From the NCBI GenBank assembly GCA_964017195.1, contig OZ024889.1:53228711-53292710 (forward strand): a stretch of 64,000 bases of DNA, written 5' to 3'. The notes under the pieces are model-generated. The model was not told where the DNA came from. It did not search any database and worked only from the letters and a program-made list of their open reading frames with translations. Shown here piece after piece: positions 9,059 through 15,400 of the stretch; position 1 is the first letter of the stretch, and every line of letters starts with the position of its first letter. Source of the stretch: Siderastrea radians (Eukaryota; Cnidaria; Anthozoa; Scleractinia; Rhizangiidae). Position numbers and translations under genes: made by a program.

Positions 9059-9814
9059 ATGTCTCAACTTTATGAAATAAATGTAACACTTTCTGAGAAT
9101 CAGAAAAAGAAACTGAGTAAAGCTTTTCACGACCGTGAAACAATCACACTGAGGTTGAAAAATGATGCCCTCAGCGGAAGTGATACTCTTCTTGTTCCTT
9201 CAACGATCGTTAAAAGGTTGGAAAAGAATCGCGCGATGAATAAAGGAATGGAAATAAAACTGGTCAAAACGAACATTAGAAAGCAGGTCGGTGGTTCACT
9301 TTTGAGTTCAATCTTGTCACTCGGTCGAACTTTTGGACCGACATTGGCAAAAACACTGGGATTGTCGGCTCTCGCCGGTGTTGCTTCCGAAGGGGCATCT
9401 CAAGTGGTCAAAAAGATATCCGGCGGTTCACAAACTGGCGGTTTTCTCATTCCAAATTCTAAAATAAATCAACTCGTTGCAAATAAACATCTTTTGAGTG
9501 AAAAACAGAAAAGAGATATTATCAATGCCATTCAAACCGGTTCCGGTGTACATATAAAACCCACAAAAAAACAAACTGGTGGTTTTCTCGGTACCCTTCT
9601 TGCGTCGATCGGTGTTCCACTCGCTCTTGAAGCTTTCAAAAAGATGGTGGGTGGATCGGCTCCTAGAATGGGAGTATATCAACCACCACCTCCATTTTAT
9701 GGAACATGGGAAGAAAACTCAGGTGGAGGAAAAAAAAAAAAGTTGGGGGATGGGTTGCTTCTAGGGAAAAACAGTCCATTCAATGGGATACCACTGTTGG
9801 GAACAATTCTTTGA
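9059..9814 (+). CDS. Virion precursor with hydrophobic segments (pVI-like)
   Basis: A 251-residue protein. Residues 1-70 form a polar domain shared with the gene at 8698. Two small-residue-rich amphipathic or hydrophobic segments follow (about 78-120 and 174-198), each bracketed by double-glycine motifs. ISGG-S (120-124) and MVGG-S (196-200) fit the adenovirus protease pattern (M/I/L)XGG-X. A proline run, a tyrosine motif and a Gly/Lys-rich region lead to the C-terminus. The arrangement is reminiscent of adenovirus pVI-type precursors cut to free membrane-active peptides. The protease gene follows in the -1 frame and overlaps its end. The role is inferred from layout. Confidence 0.75.
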   Translation: MSQLYEINVTLSENQKKKLSKAFHDRETITLRLKNDALSGSDTLLVPSTIVKRLEKNRAMNKGMEIKLVKTNIRKQVGGSLLSSILSLGRTFGPTLAKTLGLSALAGVASEGASQVVKKISGGSQTGGFLIPNSKINQLVANKHLLSEKQKRDIINAIQTGSGVHIKPTKKQTGGFLGTLLASIGVPLALEAFKKMVGGSAPRMGVYQPPPPFYGTWEENSGGGKKKKLGDGLLLGKNSPFNGIPLLGTIL

Positions 9815-10275
9815 AATTCCACAAAAATGTGCCATTGAGCAATTACGATTTGATTAAATGGTGTCGCCATCTTAAAATACCAATTGACAAAGGTGGCGTC
9901 TTGTCAAGAGACCAAACTGTTCCACACAACCACAAAATGGCGTTTTTCATTTACAATCTTGAGCCGTCATACATGAGTGGAAGTCATTGGGTTGCAACAT
10001 TTGTTGAGAATGGAAAAATCGATTATTTCGACAGCTTTGGGTTACTGCCATTTCAAGAAATTGTGGACCATGCAAAGAAAAAAAATCTCACTTTGGTTCA
10101 TCAAAATGATCAGATACAAGATTTGAATACAACGACTTGTGGATACTTTTGTTTATACTTTTTGAATGAGATGAATAAAGGTTCGTCATATTTTGACCTT
10201 TTGCAAGTTTTTGATGTTCATGATACCACGAAAAATGAGAGATTCATTGAAAGATATTTTGAAAAAATTTTATGA
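9706..10275 (+). CDS. Adenain-like cysteine protease
   Basis: The cysteine protease that matures virion proteins in Polintons and adenoviruses. From the only in-frame ATG (9706) it has 189 residues. The catalytic residues appear as His94 (GSHWVATF), Asp109 (YFDSFG) and Cys145 (TTTCGYF), with the usual spacing. The first ~36 codons overlap the preceding gene in the -1 frame, and the conserved protease domain begins only near residue 42. The start is therefore uncertain. It could be internal initiation at 9706, or a -1 frameshift on the 12-A run at 9730-9741, where A AAA AAG is in phase. Confidence 0.9.
   Translation: MGRKLRWRKKKKVGGWVASREKQSIQWDTTVGNNSLKFHKNVPLSNYDLIKWCRHLKIPIDKGGVLSRDQTVPHNHKMAFFIYNLEPSYMSGSHWVATFVENGKIDYFDSFGLLPFQEIVDHAKKKNLTLVHQNDQIQDLNTTTCGYFCLYFLNEMNKGSSYFDLLQVFDVHDTTKNERFIERYFEKIL
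9730..9742 (+). promoter_or_regulatory. Possible -1 frameshift site (12-A run)
   Basis: A run of 12 A followed by G places A AAA AAG (9736-9742) in phase with the zero frame of the gene at 9059. The -1 frame leads into the protease. No strong downstream stem was found, only a weak 6 bp pairing (gatggg with tccatt), so support is weaker than at the two downstream sites. Confidence 0.35.
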
Positions 10276-10286
10276 CCTTATTGTAA

Positions 10287-10439
10287 ATGAAAACGTATTG
10301 CGTGAAACAAAGAAAAGAAACTGAGTGTGTTGAGCCTTCGGGCTATAAATATGCAAAAAACGGTCGACTTATGTTCTTTTGCACATGTGCTGAATGTGGA
10401 ATAACTAAAACTAGATTCGTGAAACAAACGGGAAACTAA
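10287..10439 (+). CDS. Small zinc-ribbon protein (DUF5679-like)
   Basis: A 50-residue protein with four main cysteines, one near the N-terminus (TYC), one at about residue 14 (TEC), and CTCAEC near residues 32-37, around an aromatic/basic core ending in TKTRFV. It fits the small zinc-ribbon family found in many virus-like elements. It probably binds nucleic acid or structures the core. The ATG is at 10287, 11 bp after the protease stop. Its last two sense codons form a slippery site, and the PLA2 frame opens in -1. It may therefore be the N-terminal module of a larger polyprotein. Confidence 0.75.
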   Translation: MKTYCVKQRKETECVEPSGYKYAKNGRLMFFCTCAECGITKTRFVKQTGN

Positions 10440-10462
10440 TTGGCCCGTCTGAAGGGGCGGGC
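10430..10462 (+). promoter_or_regulatory. Predicted -1 ribosomal frameshift signal 1
   Basis: The slippery heptamer G GGA AAC (10430-10436) is in phase with the zinc-ribbon frame and is followed at once by its TAA stop. After a 6 nt spacer (10437-10442) comes an 8 bp GC-rich hairpin: gcccgtct (10443-10450), loop gaag, gggcgggc (10455-10462), with two G.U pairs. Slipping one base back enters the PLA2 frame, which is open from the heptamer onward. GGGAAAC is a known functional heptamer in luteovirus-type frameshift signals. Confidence 0.8.
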
Positions 10463-11086
10463 ATTTTGGATACAATAGCATCCACTGGTACTGATATGTT
10501 AATTCAACATGGTATTCCTTGGCTTGGAAAAAAAGCAGTTGAAATGGGAAGATATTATGGATCAGAAGCCTTGAGAAACCCAAAACTGCAGAAAAAGGCT
10601 CTCGATTATGCTTTGGAAAGAGCAACTCCTTTCATTCAAAAAACAGGATCAGAGATGCTTGATCAATTATCCACTAAAATCAGACCAAATAGAAAGTATA
10701 AAACCGACAGAAAGGATTTGGATGGAGGTGGGCTTGACATTCATAAAATGATTGGAAAACTCCCTAAACCAAAAGGGGGTTGGACTCTTCCAGGGCATCG
10801 ATACACAGGCCCCTACAATGACCTTGAAAATCAGGTGAGATGGGATCCAAAAACAGGAGAGATACTCGAGATATATGACAAACCAACGGGTAAGACCGAT
10901 GCCATAGCGATGCAGCATGATGTTGATTATTCAGTTTGTAAAGATGATAAAAAATGTAAGAACAAAGCCGACAGGAAAATGGTCAAAGCGTTGGATTCTG
11001 TTCCTTATAATGAGAGACAATGGGGTCATTGGATGGCACGAAATATTATTGATAAAAAGCAAAAACTTGGTCTTGGTTTAAACTGA
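10436..11086 (+). CDS. Parvovirus-type phospholipase A2, -1 frame
   Basis: A secreted-type PLA2 domain like that of parvovirus VP1, which breaches the endosomal membrane during entry. It has the calcium-loop pattern LPGHRYTGPYN and the catalytic pair in MQHDVDYS (H-D), followed by a cysteine-bearing helix. An N-terminal ~85-residue head is followed by LDGG-G, which fits the adenain cleavage pattern, so the catalytic domain could be released. No ATG starts the frame; the first one is about 11 residues into the conserved head, at 10496. The frame is continuous with the slippery site at 10430, which suggests expression as a fusion to the zinc-ribbon protein. Its own end (TTA AAC TGA) is a second slippery site. 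Confidence 0.9.
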   Translation, partial: LIGPSEGAGILDTIASTGTDMLIQHGIPWLGKKAVEMGRYYGSEALRNPKLQKKALDYALERATPFIQKTGSEMLDQLSTKIRPNRKYKTDRKDLDGGGLDIHKMIGKLPKPKGGWTLPGHRYTGPYNDLENQVRWDPKTGEILEIYDKPTGKTDAIAMQHDVDYSVCKDDKKCKNKADRKMVKALDSVPYNERQWGHWMARNIIDKKQKLGLGLN

Positions 11087-11170
11087 AAAGGCCGCCGGGT
11101 GAAGAAAACTGGCAAGAAAAATTAGCTGATGAGCTTCATAAACCGATAAAGCGTAACTTCACCCGGCGGC
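11077..11170 (+). promoter_or_regulatory. Predicted -1 ribosomal frameshift signal 2
   Basis: U UUA AAC (11077-11083), the heptamer used by coronaviruses, lies in phase with the PLA2 frame. The zero-frame stop TGA follows directly. After a 7 nt spacer, a perfect 14 bp GC-rich stem forms between gccgccgggtgaag (11091-11104) and cttcacccggcggc (11157-11170), with a 52 nt loop. Slipping back one base enters exactly the integrase frame. The loop offers a possible 5 bp pseudoknot pairing (aatta with taatt at 11174-11178), which is not convincing by itself. Confidence 0.88.
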
Positions 11171-12036
11171 GGGTAATTGTAAACCATATTGACGAGACAT
11201 GGTGTTCAGATATCGTTGAGATGCAAAAATTCAGTCGATGGAACGCTGGCTACAGATATCTTCTCATGGTACTCGATGTGTTTAGTAAATATGGTTGGAT
11301 CGTTCCATTAAAAGATAAAAAGGGTGAAACCGTTATGAATGCATTCAAAACAATATTCAAAGAGGGGCGTAAACCACAATATCTTTGGACTGATAAAGGG
11401 AAAGAGTATTACAACAAACATGTTAAGGAACTACTTGATAAGAATAAAATAACCTTGTACTCAACTGAGAATGAGGAAAAGTCGTCAGTTTGCGAAAGAT
11501 GGAACCGTACAATCAAAACCAAAATGTGGAAAAAGTTTACTGTTCAGGGGAATACACAGTATCTTGACATGCTACCAAAATTAGTGAAACAGTATAACAA
11601 CACCAGACATAGCTCTATCAAAATGATGCCCATAGAAGCCAGTAAAAAGAAGAATGAAGGAGTTGTTTACTTTAATCTATATGGTGATATGAAGCCAATC
11701 TCAACAAAGTCAAAATACAGAGTCGGTGATAAGGTCAGAATATCTAAGTACAAACGTCCTGTCTTTGACAAAGGATACACAGCCAATTGGACAGAAGAAG
11801 TTTTCACAGTCGACAAGATACAATACACCAATCCGATCACTTACAGACTCAAAGATCTCAGTGGTGAGGAGATATCAGGTTCTTTTTATGAACAGGAGAT
11901 GCAGAAGGCTATTCAAGACGTTTACCGTATTGAGAAAGTGATTCGACGAGACGCTCGAAAAGGTAAAGCTTTGGTGAAGTGGAGCGGTTACCCAGAAAAA
12001 TTCAATTCCTGGGTAGATATTAACAATCTGATGTAA
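11083..12036 (+). CDS. Retrovirus-like integrase with chromodomain, -1 frame
   Basis: The DDE integrase that inserts the linear element into host DNA. The catalytic residues are visible as Asp in WCSDIVEM, Asp in LWTDKGKEYY and Glu in SSVCERWNRT, with about 33 residues between the last two. A C-terminal chromodomain ends in VKWSGYPEKFNSWVDINNL. The first ATG in the frame (11221) lies just after the first catalytic Asp, so a protein begun there would be inactive. The frame is open upstream to the slippery site at 11077 and includes the usual family N-terminus (basic FTRRRVIVN). It must therefore be made by frameshift from the PLA2 frame, or by an unseen splice. Confidence 0.93.
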   Translation: MKRPPGEENWQEKLADELHKPIKRNFTRRRVIVNHIDETWCSDIVEMQKFSRWNAGYRYLLMVLDVFSKYGWIVPLKDKKGETVMNAFKTIFKEGRKPQYLWTDKGKEYYNKHVKELLDKNKITLYSTENEEKSSVCERWNRTIKTKMWKKFTVQGNTQYLDMLPKLVKQYNNTRHSSIKMMPIEASKKKNEGVVYFNLYGDMKPISTKSKYRVGDKVRISKYKRPVFDKGYTANWTEEVFTVDKIQYTNPITYRLKDLSGEEISGSFYEQEMQKAIQDVYRIEKVIRRDARKGKALVKWSGYPEKFNSWVDINNLM

Positions 12037-12070
12037 AAATAAATTTAAAAAATTCTTGTATATATAAAAA
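12036..12070 (+). promoter_or_regulatory. TATA-like promoter motif before SAP-like gene
   Basis: AT-rich lead followed by TCTTGTATATATAAAA (12054-12069), 8 bases before the ATG at 12078. The same motif occurs twice before the polymerase gene (12423-12438 and 12456-12471), with the same aaataaatttaaaa lead. Repetition only upstream of these two genes suggests a shared, perhaps early, promoter. Confidence 0.55.
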
Positions 12071-12077
12071 AGAAAAA

Positions 12078-12389
12078 ATGACGAAAATTTTAACTCTTAA
12101 AGAAATTCGAAAAATGGCTGTAGAAAAAAATATCAAACATTCAAACAAACTCTCAAAAGCAGAGCTGGTAAAAGCGTTAAATCTTGATGAAGAAGTGTAT
12201 AAAAAACCAAGTAACGCAATGGAGGTGTTGATTACCAATGTTGACACACAGGTTGTCACAAAATGTAAAAGCATCTATCAGTGTTCAAAAGTGTTGGGTA
12301 AAAGGTATGGTTCGGTTCATTATTTCGTAAATTGTGGAAATGCGTTTGTGGATAAGGATGGAAATAAAGTCAGATTGTCTTTTGCTTAA
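12078..12389 (+). CDS. SAP-like DNA-binding protein
   Basis: A 103-residue protein. Residues ~5-40 fit a SAP/LEM-like helix pair (LTLKEIRKMAVEKNI... LSKAELVKAL). The C-terminal half (SIYQCSKVLGKRYGSVHYFV) resembles a NUMOD1-type helix-turn-helix. The polymerase N-terminus just downstream has a similar Lys/Leu SAP-like segment. It is likely a DNA-binding accessory to replication or integration, but this rests on local pattern only. Confidence 0.65.
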   Translation: MTKILTLKEIRKMAVEKNIKHSNKLSKAELVKALNLDEEVYKKPSNAMEVLITNVDTQVVTKCKSIYQCSKVLGKRYGSVHYFVNCGNAFVDKDGNKVRLSFA

Positions 12390-12391
12390 AC

Positions 12392-12422
12392 TTTTTCATT
12401 TCATGAAACGTGAAATGAAAAA
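12392..12422 (+). terminator. Hairpin between SAP-like and polymerase genes
   Basis: A perfect 12 bp stem, tttttcatttca (12392-12403) with tgaaatgaaaaa (12411-12422) and a 7 nt loop, starts 3 bases after the SAP-like stop. It may mark a transcript end or, like the hairpins at 8667 and 9031, belong to the leader of the next gene. Confidence 0.5.
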
Positions 12423-12471
12423 TCTTGTATATATAAAAATAAATTTAAAAAAAATTCTTGTATATATAAAA
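12423..12471 (+). promoter_or_regulatory. Duplicated TATA-like promoter of polymerase gene
   Basis: TCTTGTATATATAAAA occurs at 12423-12438 and 12456-12471. The second copy touches the ATG at 12472. The first is 34-49 bases upstream, the right distance for a TATA box with a short leader. Confidence 0.55.
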
Positions 12472-15400
12472 ATGGATTTACAAACAGAAATGAACAAAGC
12501 TAGTTTGAAGAAACTTAGCAAATCAAAACTTATCAAATTGCTTTTGAATCAAAAGAAAAGTAAGCCTGAAATCATCATAGCAGATGATACCAAACCAGTT
12601 CAAACACAAAGGACTTATAAACCAAGACCACCTGTTCCAACACCTCGTACGAGTGCCAAACAGGTGGTTAAAAAATATGAAGAAAACATCATTCTTCCAC
12701 CTCCAGAATTCAGGGATAATTACAAACCAGTTCCAACACAAAGAACTTATAAACCAAGACCACCTGTTCCAACACCAAGACAAAGACAACCCCCTAGCTT
12801 ATTTGGTGAAGTACCTGAGATTAACGTTCCCATCCTCAAACCAACAGTTGTGACAACAACACTCAAAAAGCTACCAAATCTAATTCAAAAAACGACTAAA
12901 AACGTTATTAATTGGGGAGAGTGGTTGAAAAATGCAGATGAAGCAATTGAAGCAATTAATGCAACAAAAAATGAGACAAAAAATGAGATAATGAATATGT
13001 TCACACAAACTGAAAAGCAAACTGAACCAACTTTCACACAGAAAGAACAAGCCCTGCGAGGGTTTACAAGATCATATGAAATTGGTCTCATAAACAGACA
13101 AGACCCATTAATTCAACTTCAGAACACCCGTTCAGTGATTAAGAACAATCTATTGAAGATTCTGAATGAGATGAAAGGTCTCAAATTCAATGAAACGTTG
13201 AAGATTATGTTTGAAAAACAGAATGGAGACAAGTTGATTGAAAAGGAAGCTTATTTCAATGCAAAGCCACAAACAGTAACAAATGATGTAGATATTGATA
13301 ACTTGTTGCAGATAACACAACAACAGATTGTAAATATGATTCAGCAATGGATTTCAGAAGGATCAGCATGGACAATTAAATCGGTTGATGGTCATTTCAT
13401 CAATGTTGTAAAGTACAGACCACTCAGAGGTTCTTCATATATTCCATTACCCAAAGAGCTTCAGAACTCAGCTAAAGGGATTATAAACATGAAAAATAAT
13501 GACGATGAATGTTTTCGTTGGTGTCATATTCGTCAGCTCTTGCCACAGAATAAAGATCCACAGAGAATAAAAGAGTGTGATAAAAAATATGTAGAAAAAT
13601 TGGATTACTCGGGAATCGAGTTTCCCGTTTCTGTAAAACAATACAACAAAATAGAGAAACAGAATAATATTCGTGTTAATGTCTTCGGTTATGAAGAAAA
13701 GCAACCGTATGTGATTTACGTTTCAAAAGAAAAGTTTAACTCTTGTTTGAATCTACTCTTAATAACCAGGGGAGGGGTGAAACATTATTGTTTAATAAAG
13801 GATTTCAATAAATTTATGCACAGTCAAACGAATCACAATGGAAGAAAGCATTTCTGTATGTACTGTCTTCAATGTTTAAGCTCGAAAGAGCATCTTGAAA
13901 AACACAAAGTTGATTGTATTGAAATTAATGGGAAACAAGCCATTAAAATGCCAGAACCTGGATCAAAAATTGCATTCAGAAATTATCGTAAACAGTTACC
14001 AGCACCTTTCGTGATTTATGCTGATTTTGAAGCCATCACCGAAAAAGTTGATGAGAAAGCTCCGCAAAAATCCTACACCGAACAATATCAAAAACATACG
14101 GCTTGTGGATATGGTTATAAAGTTGTTTGCTGTTATGACGATAAATTTTCAAAACCAATTAAAATTTACAGAGGAGAAATGGCCATTCACAAGTTCATGA
14201 AGGATATGTTGTCTGAAGTTGAATACTGTCAAGAGGTTGTGAAAACCCACTTCACAAAACCTCTCGAAATGACAGACGAGGATGAGGAAAGTTTCCAAAG
14301 AGCTGAAGAATGTCACATCTGCAAGAAACCTTATGACACAAGTGATGTTGGAGTAAGAAATGTTGGAGTAAGAAATGTTAAAAATGTTAGAATAGGAAAT
14401 GTTAGAGTAAGAGATCACTGTCATATCACCGGCAAATATAGAGGCTCAGCACATGCAATTTGTAATCTAAATTTTCAATTGACTAATAAGATACCTGTGG
14501 TGTTTCACAATCTCAAGGGGTATGACAGTCACTTTATAATGCAAGAGATTGGTAATATTGTGAAAAATAATGTGTATTATGATAAAGAAGGAAAGGAACA
14601 TGAGATGAAAATAAATGTCATTCCATGTAACATGGAGAAATACTTAGCCTTCATGTTGGGTCAAAACCTTGTGTTCATCGACAGCTTTCAATTCATGAGC
14701 TCATCATTGAGTAATTTGGTGAATAATCTTCCTGCTGAAGCGTTCAAACACACGGGACAAGTATTTCAAGGTGAACAATTGAGTTTGATGACAAAGAAAG
14801 GTGTCTATCCTTATGACTATATGAATAGTTTTGAAAAGTTTGAGGACAGCAGGTTGCCGAAGAAAGAAGATTTTTTCAGTATTATGAATAATGAACATAT
14901 CACAGACGAAGAGTATCAACATGCACAGAATGTTTGGAATGAATTTGGTCTATCATCAATGGGAGAGTATCACGATTTATATCTCAAATCGGATATTTTA
15001 TTGTTGACTGATGTTTTTGAAAATTTCCGCAAAGCATGTCAACAATACTATGGATTGGATCCTGCTCATTATTTCACATCACCCGGTCTGAGTTGGGATG
15101 CAATGTTGAAAAGGACAGAAACTGAATTGGAGTTGATTAGTGATGTTGATATGTTTCAATTCATTGAAAAAGGTATGCGTGGTGGAATCAGTTACATCGC
15201 CAATCGATATGGAAAGGCAAATAACAAGTATATGGTTCATCACAATCCAAAGGATGCATCAAAATACATCATGTATTTGGATGCAAATAATCTTTATGGT
15301 TGGGCGATGATTCAATATCTTCCAACAGGTGGGTTTGAATGGTTGACTGAAGAAGAGGTGGATTTATCCAAGTATAATGATGAGTCTGAAAAAGGATTGG

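Noticed and set aside
10284..10289. Frameshift from the protease into the zinc-ribbon frame
   Set aside because: The zinc-ribbon frame is also -1 to the protease, but a TAA directly precedes its ATG and no slippery heptamer is in phase.
10496..11086. PLA2 gene starting at the internal ATG at 10496
   Set aside because: It is possible, but it cuts off the first part of the conserved head, and the in-phase slippery site explains the missing start better.
11221..12036. Integrase starting at its first ATG
   Set aside because: This start would omit the first catalytic aspartate and the conserved N-terminal segment, which remain open upstream.
12334..12471. Upstream extension of the polymerase frame to an ATG at 12334
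   Set aside because: It overlaps the SAP-like gene and translates the hairpin and both TATA-like repeats. The ATG at 12472 directly follows them and begins a sensible protein.
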